This document shows positions 1 to 8,829 of a DNA stretch of 64,000 nt, in pieces. The notes under the pieces were generated by a model. That model searched no databases, was not told the DNA's origin, and saw nothing but the letters and a program-made list of their open reading frames with translations. Both the position numbers and the translations under genes were made by a program. Within the stretch, counting starts at the first letter, position 1; each line of letters starts with the position of its first letter. The DNA is from Verrucomicrobiota bacterium (GTDB lineage Bacteria; Verrucomicrobiota; Verrucomicrobiia; Limisphaerales; UBA1319): assembly GCA_022711435.1 (NCBI GenBank), contig JAKLFB010000028.1, positions 17,526-81,525 on the forward strand. The letters run 5' to 3'.

Positions 1-2697
1 CAAGGCCCCTGCTTTCCACGCCAGCGCTGGTGGCGCGCCCACCAGCGCCAGCAAGTGGTTCGGCGCGCAGGGCCCAAATTCGCCGCTCCCGTCCCAGCGC
101 AGGCCCACAAGCCGGCGTTCCATCAGGCGCGGCTTCGTGTCGCCAGCGCGAAGCGAACGCTCGCCCAACTGGCAGACATAGGCCGCCGCGAAATAGGGAC
201 GCTCCGCCGCCGGATCGAGGAAGAACCCTCCTCGCCGGGAATCGACGGCAAACCGCCGGATAATCTCATCGCAGAGGGCGTCGAACAGCGGCTCTCCGGG
301 TCGCAGGAAGGCCGTGGGCGCCGCGCCGTTGCCCGGGCCTTCGTCGCGCCGCACGGACACATAGGGCGGCAGGCCACCCCGCCAGTGGCTCGCCAGGGAT
401 TCGATCCATGTGGAGCCACTCGAACGGTTCAGCCGCGCTCGATCGTTTAAGTCCCCTTCGATTTCGAAGCCTAGCCGGGGCGCAGCCTTCTCAACGAAAT
501 TCTGGACGTAAGCAGGCAGCAGCCGGTTGAAGCGCTCGACCTCAATCTCCGTGTTGAGCTGCCCCAGCCGCTTCGCCACGTCGCCAAAAGCGGAGGCCTG
601 GCGGCGCTGTTCCTCGACCGCCGCACGGAGCCGTTGCGTGGCGAACAAGGAATCAAGCTGCTTCTGTGCCGAGTAGGGCGCCGTCTCGAACAGCGCGTCG
701 CGGAGCAGGTCACGAATCGAAAGTTCCTGAAGTTGCTGCCCCACGACATCGAACACCTTGTCCGTGCAAAGCTCCCGCCGCGCTTCATCCAGCTTGGCCA
801 GCAGCGTCGCCAGCACGTCGCCTTCACGGGTCTTCGCCGCCACGAAGTTGAAGATCCGCACCTCGTCATGGCGCTGGCCGAAGCGGTGCAACCGTCCCAT
901 CCGCTGCTCCAGCCGAGCCGGATTCCACGGCACATCGAAGTTCACCATCAGCCAGGCGAACTGCAAATTGATGCCTTCACCCGCCGCGTCGGTCGCCAAC
1001 ATGATCCGCGCGCTGGGCGCGTCCGGATTCGGCAGGTCCTGCCGGCGTCGTTCCGCGGGCGGCATGAAGAAAACCCGCTGCCGCTCGCGTTCTTCCACGT
1101 CCATGCCACCGTGGATCGCCGCGATTTGCCCCGTGTAGCCCAGCGCCTCGAAGCGTTGCTGCAAATGCTCCAGCGTGTCCCGGTGCTCTGTGAAAATGAG
1201 CAGCCGCTCCTGCTGGAACTCCGCCGAGTCCACCAGCTCCCGCAGCTTGAGGAACTTCGTCTCGCATTGCTTGCCGAGGATCGCCTCACCCTGGCCGATC
1301 GTGGCGCCCAGGTAGCGTAGCTCGGTCTCCAGTTGTTTCTCAGTCTGCGGATGGGCCAGCGCCATCGCCTGTTCTTCAAGCCGCTCCTGGCTCTCAGCCC
1401 CGGTTTCCGTGGGCTCCGATTCGTCGGCGGTCGCCGTGTCCAGCAGTTCCAACAAACGCTCGGGATGCGGCAGGCTCTCCGCCGGCCCCTCTTTCACGAT
1501 GCGCTCTCGACGGCGCTTCAACGACTGAACCATCGCATACGTGGAACTGGCCAGCCGTCGCTGCAGCACCGCCACCACCATCGCTGCCGCGTTGCGGTTC
1601 AAAGACCGGTTCGTCTCGAAGCTCCACCGTAGATAGTCCGAGGATTCCTCGTAGAAGTCTTGCTCCGGCTTGGACAGCTCAAACTTCACCGTCTGACACA
1701 GCCGCGGCTTGTAGATCGGCTGCCCGCTGTAATCAATCATCTCCTCCTTTAGCCGTCGGATGAAAAAGGCTCTTCGTTTTTCCTGGGCCACCGCCCCCAA
1801 CGCCTCCAGCGTCGAGAAGATTTTCGAGTCCAGCAAACGCCAAAGGGCAAAGTAGGGAAACGGCTTGCCCATGTGCGGCGTGGCCGTCAACAGAAGCAGG
1901 TGCGTGGACTTCGCCAGCGTCTCGGCCAGCCGATACCGTCGGGTCTTGGTGTCCAGCCTCCGACTGTCAGTCCAAGAAAGCTTGTGGGCTTCGTCGAAGA
2001 CCACCAGGTCGAAGCCGCCGCCGCTCGCACTCTGCAACCGTTCGCGAATCGCTTCGGTCGCCGCGGTATCCACGCTGATGATGAAGAGCCCGTGCTCGTC
2101 CAGGAGAGGATCCCCGGTTTGAAAGTCTTGGCCGCGCAGAATGCGAAACTCCAGGTCGAAGAAGTTCCGCAGTTCACGTTGCCAGTTCCAAGTCAGGCCG
2201 GCCGGGCAACAGATCAGAGCCCGGCGCAACCGGCCACGGTTGATCATTTCGCGGATGTAGAGGCCGGTCATCACTGTTTTCCCGGCACCGGCATCGTCAG
2301 CCAGAAGAAACCGCAGTGGATTCTGCGGCAGCATGTGCTCATACACCGCGACGCGTTGATGGGGTAGCGGCACAACCCGGGAAAGTTCAAGGCCGTAGGC
2401 CTTGTTGAACTGGTGTCCGTTGCGCAGCCGGTGGGCATCCACAACCAGCTTGATGGCTTCCGGCTCACCTTCGAAGTTGAGGCTCGGGGCCACTTCCTCC
2501 AGAACAAGTTGCTTTGCAGCCTCGCGATCGCTCCCAACGAGCATCCCCTGCATCTGGGCAATCCGGCCCTTCTGCGGTTTGGCCTTCTCGTTCTCCCAGC
2601 GGTTCACCGTGGCGAACGAAACCCCCAAGCGCTCGGCAAAAGCCTCCTGCGACAGCCCAAGCTGTTTCCTCAAGTTCTTGACCTGTTCGGCCGTCAC
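1..2697 (-). CDS. XRE-HTH fused to DrmD/HepA-like SNF2 helicase (partial, C-terminus outside window)
   Basis: The frame is open without a stop from a GTG at 2697 to the left edge, so 899 residues are visible and the C-terminus is missing. Residues 4-52 form an XRE-type helix-turn-helix (LGLSQEAFAERLGVSFATVN). A RapA/HepA-type SNF2 core follows: Walker A ADDAGAGKT at 133-141, DEAH at 235-238 (FDEAHKLSW), then LLLLTATPHMGK. The second RecA lobe has LLIFTEHRDTLEHLQQRF, ATDAAGEGINLQ and the arginine-finger motif RLEQRMGRLHRFGQ. The closest family I recall is the DISARM DrmD/COG0553 helicases, from the RFLLADDxGAGKT segment. It is an ATP-dependent DNA translocase, probably defensive given the divergent CBASS operon. 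The start is a choice: GTG gives a compact HTH, but TTG codons lie upstream in frame with no strong ribosome site. Function within a complete DISARM cannot be judged because the left neighbours are unseen. Confidence 0.85.
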   Translation of the reverse strand, partial: MTAEQVKNLRKQLGLSQEAFAERLGVSFATVNRWENEKAKPQKGRIAQMQGMLVGSDREAAKQLVLEEVAPSLNFEGEPEAIKLVVDAHRLRNGHQFNKAYGLELSRVVPLPHQRVAVYEHMLPQNPLRFLLADDAGAGKTVMTGLYIREMINRGRLRRALICCPAGLTWNWQRELRNFFDLEFRILRGQDFQTGDPLLDEHGLFIISVDTAATEAIRERLQSASGGGFDLVVFDEAHKLSWTDSRRLDTKTRRYRLAETLAKSTHLLLLTATPHMGKPFPYFALWRLLDSKIFSTLEALGAVAQEKRRAFFIRRLKEEMIDYSGQPIYKPRLCQTVKFELSKPEQDFYEESSDYLRWSFETNRSLNRNAAAMVVAVLQRRLASSTYAMVQSLKRRRERIVKEGPAESLPHPERLLELLDTATADESEPTETGAESQERLEEQAMALAHPQTEKQLETELRYLGATIGQGEAILGKQCETKFLKLRELVDSAEFQQERLLIFTEHRDTLEHLQQRFEALGYTGQIAAIHGGMDVEERERQRVFFMPPAERRRQDLPNPDAPSARIMLATDAAGEGINLQFAWLMVNFDVPWNPARLEQRMGRLHRFGQRHDEVRIFNFVAAKTREGDVLATLLAKLDEARRELCTDKVFDVVGQQLQELSIRDLLRDALFETAPYSAQKQLDSLFATQRLRAAVEEQRRQASAFGDVAKRLGQLNTEIEVERFNRLLPAYVQNFVEKAAPRLGFEIEGDLNDRARLNRSSGSTWIESLASHWRGGLPPYVSVRRDEGPGNGAAPTAFLRPGEPLFDALCDEIIRRFAVDSRRGGFFLDPAAERPYFAAAYVCQLGERSLRAGDTKPRLMERRLVGLRWDGSGEFGPCAPNHLLALVGAPPALAWKAGAL

Positions 2698-2707
2698 GAT
2701 CTGGAAC

Positions 2708-2754
2708 TTGACAGATATCGCGGTAAATGTCAATCTGCGATATAACAAATGTCA
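2708..2754. promoter_or_regulatory. Nested inverted and direct repeats between helicase and CBASS (putative operator/divergent promoter)
   Basis: Three overlapping symmetries lie in the divergent intergenic region. ATATCGC (2715-2721) is inverted as GCGATAT (2737-2743). TTGACA (2708-2713) is inverted as TGTCAA (2728-2733), giving a -35-like hexamer on each strand. AAATGTCA is directly repeated at 2725-2732 and 2747-2754, 22 bp or two helical turns apart. The helicase begins with an XRE-type HTH, so autoregulation through these sites is a reasonable inference. No convincing -10 box was found. Confidence 0.5.
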
Positions 2755-2945
2755 TACCGAACAAGATCCGAAGCGCGGGAGGATGTGGCGACCCCGGATC
2801 AACGCAGGGCCATAGAGCCCTGGCATGTGGGGTCTTGGAGGCACCACGGCGAATGGATCGTCGGTTCACGGTCCGCGGCAGAGAAGGGGAAAACAACTCT
2901 CGATCTGAACTACACAAGGCGTTTATGGCTGGCGCACTCGGAAGA

Positions 2946-4022
2946 ATGAGCACGGGTGTTTTCAAGGTGCTCTCCATCGACGGTGGCGGGATCAAAGGTG
3001 TCTACACCGCAACGATGTTGCGAGTGCTCGAACATGCCCTCGCAAAAACGTCAGGTCACGCGCGGCTGGGGGATTACTTCGACCTGATCTGCGGCACGTC
3101 AACCGGAGCTCTGATTGCCTTAGGGCTGGCGGCCGGTCGCACATGCGACGAGATCGCCGACACCTACGTCAAGAAAGGTCCGAAGATCTTCAGCGATCAA
3201 TGCAGACTCTCTCAAGCGTTCTACAGCGTGCGGCAACTCCTGTTCTCCGCGCGCTATCGGGCCAAGGACCTGCGTCAGGCGGTCATAGATCTCTTGGGTG
3301 AACGAACTTTCTCAGAAGCCAACAACTACCTGCTTGTCCCCGTCACTAACCTCGGAAACTACACTCCCCGCATTTTTAAGACCAGGCATTCACGGATTTA
3401 CTACGACGGGGACTCGCGTATGGTCGATATAGCCCTGGCTTCTGCGGCAGCTCCGACATATTTCCCCATTGTACCGGCGCCGGACGCAAGAAACGGACTC
3501 TATGCAGACGGTGGCCTCGTCGCAAACAATCCAGCCCTCCTAGGCGCGTTCGAGGCATTCAGGATCTTCGTGGGTCCAGCAAGCGAGCGAAACGAGTTCA
3601 ACGAGTTGGCCATGCTGTCGCTCGGCTCCTATGGTTCTCCCCAGGGGTTCCGAAGGCGCTGGCTCTCCCACGGAACAAGACTGAATCGATCAACTCTTGG
3701 TTGGGCAGTTCCTCAGGCGAACAACATTCCGCTTCTGAATGTCCTGATGGATGGGCAGACGGCGCTTGCCGAGCGCGCCGTGACGATATTCAAGGAATTC
3801 ACGCCCGCGTTTGTCCACTACTGCCGGGTCGACGCAATGCGATGCAAGAGCCGGGCGACACCGGATAGCGAGCTCTTGTCCTTTAACCTGGCTGATGCCC
3901 GCCCGCACAAGTTGAAACAACTCGAGGGGTACGGGATGATGGACGGGCAATCGGCAGCTACTGATCCTGCTGTTCGTTACTTTTTCGAAACCGTTCGCAG
4001 ACCGATTACACTCCACAACTAA
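2946..4022 (+). CDS. capV: CapV, patatin-like phospholipase effector of CBASS
   Basis: Predicted cyclic-nucleotide-activated phospholipase that degrades the cell's own membrane during phage infection. It has the full patatin signature: oxyanion loop DGGGIKG near the N-terminus, nucleophile elbow GTSTG, and the dyad aspartate in DGGLVANNP. The length of 358 residues suits CapV. The start is taken at ATG 2946 (MSTGVFKVLSIDGGG); an in-frame ATG at 2925 preceded by AAGG would add seven residues. A longer reading from 2727 has no family-like sequence and is not favoured. The CD-NTase starts 11 nt after the stop, so the two are co-transcribed. Family knowledge (CapV activated by 3',3'-cGAMP from DncV-like synthases) predicts the signal; the sequence alone does not prove which nucleotide is sensed. 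Confidence 0.9.
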   Translation: MSTGVFKVLSIDGGGIKGVYTATMLRVLEHALAKTSGHARLGDYFDLICGTSTGALIALGLAAGRTCDEIADTYVKKGPKIFSDQCRLSQAFYSVRQLLFSARYRAKDLRQAVIDLLGERTFSEANNYLLVPVTNLGNYTPRIFKTRHSRIYYDGDSRMVDIALASAAAPTYFPIVPAPDARNGLYADGGLVANNPALLGAFEAFRIFVGPASERNEFNELAMLSLGSYGSPQGFRRRWLSHGTRLNRSTLGWAVPQANNIPLLNVLMDGQTALAERAVTIFKEFTPAFVHYCRVDAMRCKSRATPDSELLSFNLADARPHKLKQLEGYGMMDGQSAATDPAVRYFFETVRRPITLHN

Positions 4023-4032
4023 AGGAATTGAT

Positions 4033-5013
4033 ATGGCCGACTGTCATCCATCGTTCATCGATTACCTGGGCGCTCTGAACCTGACCGACACCCAAGAGGG
4101 AAAACTTCGCACTTCCCGCGATGCCCTCTTGACACGCATCAGCAGCCGCTTCAAGGACGAGGGAAGAGGGGTCCCCGAATACGAGTCGCAGGGGTCCTAC
4201 GCCATCAACACCCAAAACCGGCCGATCTCGGACGACTTCGACCTTGATCACGGGGTCTATTTGGTTCACTGGGGCGATAACGAGCCTGTCGCGGTGGACG
4301 AGGCCTTCCGCTTAGTAAGCGAGGCGGTCCAGGGCCAGACCACCATCCCGCTACCGCATAAGGATACCTGCGTCCGTGTTCAGTATAAGGCCGCTGCCGA
4401 CGGCACGCCCGCCCACCATATCGACCTTGCCATTTACCGCAAGAGGACGGACGGATCCCGGCTTTATGCGCATCGGGTGAGCGGCTGGCAACCGAGCGAC
4501 CAAAAGGGCTTCATCAGTCACTATAAGGCGAAGTCGAATGATCAAATCAGGGCGCTAGTGCGCCTGTTCAAGGGCTGGTCGGATTACCAGGGAACCAAGG
4601 GCGGCGAGAAAATGCCCAGCGGATTCCACTTCACAGTTTGCATTTTGGACTGTTCGGCGCTTTCGCCGGACCGCCACGATCGGGCATTCGTCCTCACGGC
4701 CGAGGGAATACGCGACCGCCTCTCTGCGTATCGCTCCGGCACCGGCAACCCCGTCCGGCGCCCCGTCATACCCAAAGACAACATCTTCGAGAATTACAGT
4801 CCGGGACGCCTCGACCACCTAATCAAGAAGCTGAACGAGATATCCATTCAAGGACGGAGGGCGCTGAACGAAGGTGATCCAGGCGCAGCACAGCGAATCT
4901 GGCGCGATCTCTTTGGTGATCGGTTCCAGGCTCCAGAGCCCAGCGACCTGTCTGAGGCAAAGAAGCCTTGGTCGGCGCCTGCGGTCATCGGGACGTCCGG
5001 CAAGGCGGCATAA
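4033..5013 (+). CDS. CD-NTase (DncV/cGAS-like cyclic-oligonucleotide synthase)
   Basis: Predicted phage-sensing nucleotidyltransferase that makes the cyclic nucleotide activating CapV. Active-site features of the pol-beta-like fold are visible: GSY at 54-56, the metal-binding pair D70 and D72 in DDFDLDHGVYL, and the third acidic residue D131 in HHIDLAIY. The length of 326 residues is typical. The protein ends in GKAA, a small-residue tail of the sort that Cap2 enzymes attach to target proteins in type II CBASS (family knowledge). It lies 11 nt after capV, and its TAA overlaps the cap2 ATG by one base (TAATG), so cap2 is translationally coupled. The exact clade and product cannot be assigned by eye; cGAMP is the expectation from the CapV pairing. 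Confidence 0.92.
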   Translation: MADCHPSFIDYLGALNLTDTQEGKLRTSRDALLTRISSRFKDEGRGVPEYESQGSYAINTQNRPISDDFDLDHGVYLVHWGDNEPVAVDEAFRLVSEAVQGQTTIPLPHKDTCVRVQYKAAADGTPAHHIDLAIYRKRTDGSRLYAHRVSGWQPSDQKGFISHYKAKSNDQIRALVRLFKGWSDYQGTKGGEKMPSGFHFTVCILDCSALSPDRHDRAFVLTAEGIRDRLSAYRSGTGNPVRRPVIPKDNIFENYSPGRLDHLIKKLNEISIQGRRALNEGDPGAAQRIWRDLFGDRFQAPEPSDLSEAKKPWSAPAVIGTSGKAA

Positions 5014-6653
5014 TGGAGGGCCTTTATCCACTGGACGAAGTCACCTCACTGCTCCAGCAGTTGAGCGCGCGACGGGTGGCCATCGGGGATCCGGAGTTGC
5101 CCCCGGAGCTTCGGACCGCGTTGGGACAGGCTTACCTGGTTCCGGTGAAGTGGAATGGCGTGACCGAAGTCATTCTCTACCTCTCGGTTGAATTCCCGGA
5201 TGAACGTCCGATTGTATACTTCAAGGCCACGGACCTCCCCAAATGCGTCGTCCCTCACGTTAATCGAGACGGGCAGATTTGCACGCTGCCCATCGGTGCG
5301 GTCGTGAACCCATTTCGACCCGCAGCCCAGATCGTCGCGGTCCTACAAAACGCGCAGAAGGTGGTCGAGACGCAGTACCCACCGGATGAATTTCTGACCG
5401 AGGTCGAACAAGAACTGGTTGCATATTGGGGCGGGAGTGAGCCGATCCTGTTCTTGACTGATGCGACGTTGGAGTCCCATCGGATTGTGCACGTGGACTT
5501 GGCCGAGGCGATAAACAAAGCCACGAAGAAACGGGTCAGTTTCCTTGGGCCTATGCCGAGCGGGATCCGCGACGGCATGCAGGTCGGTTTAGTGCTGGAC
5601 GTCCCGCGCGCGCACCTTATCGATTTTCTCAACGACCCCGCGAGGACGATAAGCCAAGAGGCGTCCTGGAGACAGTCTTGTGCGTTGTTGGCTGACATCC
5701 TGTCGCAGCGCGACCATTCGCGGAAAATGATTACCGTCTTTGTTCTCGCAAGATGTGAAACGAGCAATGGCCAAGCATGGCTCGGAGGACTTCTCCAAGA
5801 TCCGCTCCATATCGCCAAAGACCGACGTCAGAACGAGGAGCGCTTGGTCAATCTGCCGCTTCGCTCACGGTTTCACAGGTGTGCTATCGACAGTCTACGT
5901 ACGGAGAGACTGCTTCGACGGATCGAGGGACCCGGTGCAAACACCTGCCTGATGGACAAGGCAGTCGCCCTTGTCGGTTGCGGCTCGCTCGGAAGCTTTA
6001 TGGCTGATCTGCTTGTTCGATCGGGGGTCCAGCGGATGCTGCTTGTAGACAAGGAGTCACTTGAGTCAGCCAACCTCGCCCGGCACATCCTTGATGCAAC
6101 GGGGCTTTTCTTGCCTAAGGCCAGCCAGCTTTGTTCGCGGCTCAGACAACGCTTCCCCGAGAGCAATGTCGAATCATTTGTGTCGGACGTGCGGCGTCCA
6201 GAAGGTATCAAGAAACTCGCGGAGTTCGGAAGCGCGATGAATCTCATCGCCACAGGGGAGACAAACACGGACATGACGCTTTCTGAGCTCTGCAGACGAG
6301 GCCGGATTGGCGCCTGTTGTTTCGTTTGGGTGGAGTCCGGGTTGCGAGGATGTCATGTTATTTACCAGCCCGCGCTTCACTCGCATACTCTCACCGACCT
6401 GCATGGCCCGGGAGCAGATGGTCGCTACCTTTACGTTCACAGACTGATAGGGGATCCCGACAAGGAAGTGTGTCACGAACACGCGTGCCAGTTCACGTTC
6501 ACGCCTTACTCGGCCATCGACTTGGCCGCGTTTGCCGCGGTAGCCACCCGCAAAGTCGTAGGATGGCTGAATCAGCCCCCCCAGGAACTGCAGATACTCC
6601 GTTGGCGAGCGGAGAGCTGCAACCAGTGGGAAACCCTCGAGATCCTCGGATGA
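5013..6653 (+). CDS. cap2: Cap2, E2-E1 fusion conjugating enzyme of type II CBASS
   Basis: Ubiquitin-system-like enzyme that joins the CD-NTase C-terminus to targets and so primes the synthase. The 546-residue protein has an N-terminal E2-like domain with candidate catalytic C90 (PHVNRDGQICTLP). A linker follows, then a ThiF/E1 adenylation domain with the nucleotide loop GCGSLG at 322-327 and the VDKESLESANLARH segment. The E1 catalytic cysteine is not certain; C447, C487 and C492 are candidates. The start at ATG 5013 overlaps the stop of the CD-NTase gene and has an upstream AAGG. A longer reading from 4968 would overlap the neighbour by 46 nt and is unlikely. The 3' end overlaps cap3 by four bases (ATGA). 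Confidence 0.9.
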   Translation: MEGLYPLDEVTSLLQQLSARRVAIGDPELPPELRTALGQAYLVPVKWNGVTEVILYLSVEFPDERPIVYFKATDLPKCVVPHVNRDGQICTLPIGAVVNPFRPAAQIVAVLQNAQKVVETQYPPDEFLTEVEQELVAYWGGSEPILFLTDATLESHRIVHVDLAEAINKATKKRVSFLGPMPSGIRDGMQVGLVLDVPRAHLIDFLNDPARTISQEASWRQSCALLADILSQRDHSRKMITVFVLARCETSNGQAWLGGLLQDPLHIAKDRRQNEERLVNLPLRSRFHRCAIDSLRTERLLRRIEGPGANTCLMDKAVALVGCGSLGSFMADLLVRSGVQRMLLVDKESLESANLARHILDATGLFLPKASQLCSRLRQRFPESNVESFVSDVRRPEGIKKLAEFGSAMNLIATGETNTDMTLSELCRRGRIGACCFVWVESGLRGCHVIYQPALHSHTLTDLHGPGADGRYLYVHRLIGDPDKEVCHEHACQFTFTPYSAIDLAAFAAVATRKVVGWLNQPPQELQILRWRAESCNQWETLEILG

Positions 6654-7114
6654 GGATTTGCCTTCAGCCTGCCGGCCCCATCGAATTGCCAGAGGCCACT
6701 ATCGGATTCCTGCGTCGCCACGTTCAGTTGAGATTCGCTTTTGAGACCGGAGGTGTATTGGCTGGATTTCTGCGAAAGGACGACGTTTGGGTCATCTCTC
6801 ACCCGATGCAGCCCTCGCGTCGAAATCGCGCAGGACGCTTCTGGCTCAAACGACATCGTGGCGACGCTCAGAAGTTCGTGGACGACGTCTATTACGAGAC
6901 TGGCGGAATCGTGAACTACCTCGGTGAATGGCACACACATCCTGAGCCGACTCCCTCTCCCTCGGGCGAGGACCGCAAGATGTTTCGAGATCTTTTCCGG
7001 ACAAGCCGGCTTGAGATTCATTTCTTGATCGGCGTGATCGTGGGAACATCGGGAACGCTCTGTGTTTGGTGTCAAGAATGCGATGGGGGCTTTGCCTCGG
7101 CGATTGTGCGGTAA
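6650..7114 (+). CDS. cap3: Cap3, JAMM/MPN isopeptidase of type II CBASS
   Basis: Deconjugating metalloprotease that removes CD-NTase from its targets and restrains the Cap2 reaction (family knowledge). The 154-residue protein has a complete JAMM site: E32 (FETGG), H95 and H97 (EWHTHPEP), S105 and D108, matching H-x-H-x7-S-x2-D. The start ATG overlaps the cap2 stop by four bases, so the two are translationally coupled. A longer reading from 6317 lies entirely inside cap2 and is rejected. Cap3 is the last gene of the CBASS operon; about 235 bases without a recognisable gene follow. Confidence 0.92.
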   Translation: MRICLQPAGPIELPEATIGFLRRHVQLRFAFETGGVLAGFLRKDDVWVISHPMQPSRRNRAGRFWLKRHRGDAQKFVDDVYYETGGIVNYLGEWHTHPEPTPSPSGEDRKMFRDLFRTSRLEIHFLIGVIVGTSGTLCVWCQECDGGFASAIVR

Positions 7115-7349
7115 GCGATCAAAGGGCCACCTTTGCTGTCTTGCGTTCTTGCAGGTGGCTGATTGCCCGTCATCGATGGTGACGCGATTACATGAAAGCG
7201 AATGCCTGTGGGTATGGAATTTGTCGCTTGGCACCAACCACATGCACGCCACTCCTGGACTCCAACGACAAGAAGCGCATCGCGGCGAGGGTTCCGCGCG
7301 TGTCTGCGATACACCACTTCTTGCCCCAGATTGGCCTATTCTTCCTGGC

Positions 7350-7742
7350 ATGAACGGTAACGAGCAGCAGGCGGAGTTCATGAGTTGGAAAATCGCGCCA
7401 GCGCGGTTGAACGCGACTCAGGCGGCATGGTACCTCGGCTTCGATCCGCACGAGATCGCCATGCTGGTCGGCGAGGGCCTGCTCAAGCCGCTCGGGCACC
7501 CGGCACGCAACGCCGCCAAGTTTTTTGCCACGCAGACCCTGGACCAGTTGCGTCGCGACGAGAAGTGGCTTGCCCGTGCGACGGATGCCATCGCGGACTA
7601 TTGGCGACAACAAAACGCCCGCAAGCGGGCAGCCTGCGGACGTGGCGGTGTCACGAGAGGCAAGGCAATCAGGCGAGGTGCACCTGCGGTCGAGAAGGCT
7701 GCGGCTCTGCCGCCGGCACCGGCGCCGGTTGGAACGGAATAA
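7350..7742 (+). CDS. Small HTH protein, excisionase/MerR-like, convergent with recombinase
   Basis: A 130-residue basic protein. Residues about 15-60 (LNATQAAWYLGFDPHEIAMLV...) look like a MerR/excisionase-type helix-turn-helix that inspects an AT-hook-like or palindromic site; the tail is rich in Lys, Arg, Ala and Pro. Its 3' end overlaps the end of the opposite-strand tyrosine recombinase by 74 bp, so the two probably form an integration module. The start is uncertain: ATG 7350 (MNGNEQQ) or ATG 7380 (MSWKIAP), the latter preceded by GGCGGAG. A role as recombination directionality factor is inference from the neighbour and the fold only. Confidence 0.6.
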   Translation: MNGNEQQAEFMSWKIAPARLNATQAAWYLGFDPHEIAMLVGEGLLKPLGHPARNAAKFFATQTLDQLRRDEKWLARATDAIADYWRQQNARKRAACGRGGVTRGKAIRRGAPAVEKAAALPPAPAPVGTE

Positions 7743-8751
7743 CGTTCCCGGCAGCCGCCTGTTTTTCGTAGTTCTCCAGGGAAGGCAGTTTCACCTTGGC
7801 CTTGCGCGAATAGGCGCGATGCACCGCCTTGCTGTTGTGGCCAAGGGCCTCCTGCGCAAACCGCTCCGGGTAGCCGCACTGCTTTGCCCGCTCCGCCCAG
7901 GCGTAACGGTAGCAGTGGAGGGTCACGCCATGCACCCCGGCACGATGACAGACGCGGGTGAACTCGGTCGCGCGATGCCCGGAATTCAGTTTCCGCAGTT
8001 TCGGGAAGAACGCCCCGGTCGTTGGAAGCGTTCTGAGAACGGCTTCAACCTCGTCGCCGAAATGGATCATCGAAACCGTCCGCGTCTTCTTTCGGGCGAA
8101 GCTGATGACCCGCGCTGGCCAATCCACATTCTCGGCGCCGAGGAAGGCTACGTCAGATTGTGATGCTCCAAGCAACCAACAGAGTCGGTAGAATGCCTTC
8201 CGGTCGGAATTCGGTTCGTGGTCGAGAATGGCCTGGTGCTCCTCGGGCGTGATGGCGCGCTTCTCCCGGAAGGTGATTTTGGGCCAGTGCTTCTTCGGGA
8301 TCAAAGGCCAGGGGAGCCAGCCCATGTCCAGCGCGAAGTTGTGGACACGGCGAAGGAAAACGTTGGTCGAAACCGTGCCAACCTCCATCACCTTCAGCAG
8401 GTGCTCAGGACGGGTTTCGAGCAGGGGCAGATCGCGGATGAGATCGAAAGCGTGGTCCTTCAGCACCCGCAGCCAGCGGTCGCGCGTCGCGCCCTTCTTG
8501 GTCTTTCCGATTTCTTCGAGGGGAACGCGCCAGGGGCGCTCGATCGCTCCGGGATCAGACGCGGCCAGGTAGGTGCGGGCGATGTGGAGGTTGAGCTGCG
8601 GTTGGCGGACAGATTCGTTCCGGGCATTCAGCAGGGCCAGGGCTTCCGGACGGTTGCGGGTACCGAGGCTCTCCTGTTTTCGGGTCTCGGTGTCTTCGAG
8701 GTAGAACATGCCGCCGCGCTTGCGGCGGTAGAGGATAAACCGGCGTTTCAT
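7669..8751 (-). CDS. Tyrosine recombinase A, first catalytic Arg replaced by Gln
   Basis: A 360-residue site-specific recombinase next to the tRNA-Cys fragment. Most catalytic positions are present: Lys in ARKKTRT (about 221-222), H279-x-x-R282 (LHCYR), H305 (LGHNS) and the nucleophile Y314 (VHRAYSRK). The box I arginine, normally in TGxRxSE, is Q198 in LLGASQSDVAFL. I recall related recombinases with SQSD at this site in Verrucomicrobia, so this may be a family trait rather than decay; that is memory, not a search. The gene starts at ATG 8751, about 215 bp left of the tRNA 3' fragment, which suggests it moves the region to the left that carries CBASS. Confidence 0.85.
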   Translation of the reverse strand: MKRRFILYRRKRGGMFYLEDTETRKQESLGTRNRPEALALLNARNESVRQPQLNLHIARTYLAASDPGAIERPWRVPLEEIGKTKKGATRDRWLRVLKDHAFDLIRDLPLLETRPEHLLKVMEVGTVSTNVFLRRVHNFALDMGWLPWPLIPKKHWPKITFREKRAITPEEHQAILDHEPNSDRKAFYRLCWLLGASQSDVAFLGAENVDWPARVISFARKKTRTVSMIHFGDEVEAVLRTLPTTGAFFPKLRKLNSGHRATEFTRVCHRAGVHGVTLHCYRYAWAERAKQCGYPERFAQEALGHNSKAVHRAYSRKAKVKLPSLENYEKQAAAGNVIPFQPAPVPAAEPQPSRPQVHLA

Positions 8752-8829
8752 AGGCTCGATTCTTTCGCCGGAGCCTATGGAGTTTCGCGTGGCGTCGGGT
8801 GTATCCGCTACACGCGGCGGGCTGCGAAT

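Noticed and set aside
2727..2945. N-terminal extension of CapV
   Set aside because: The extra 73 residues do not resemble the family, and a compact start at 2946 places the DGGGIKG loop where patatins have it. The stretch also overlaps the operator.
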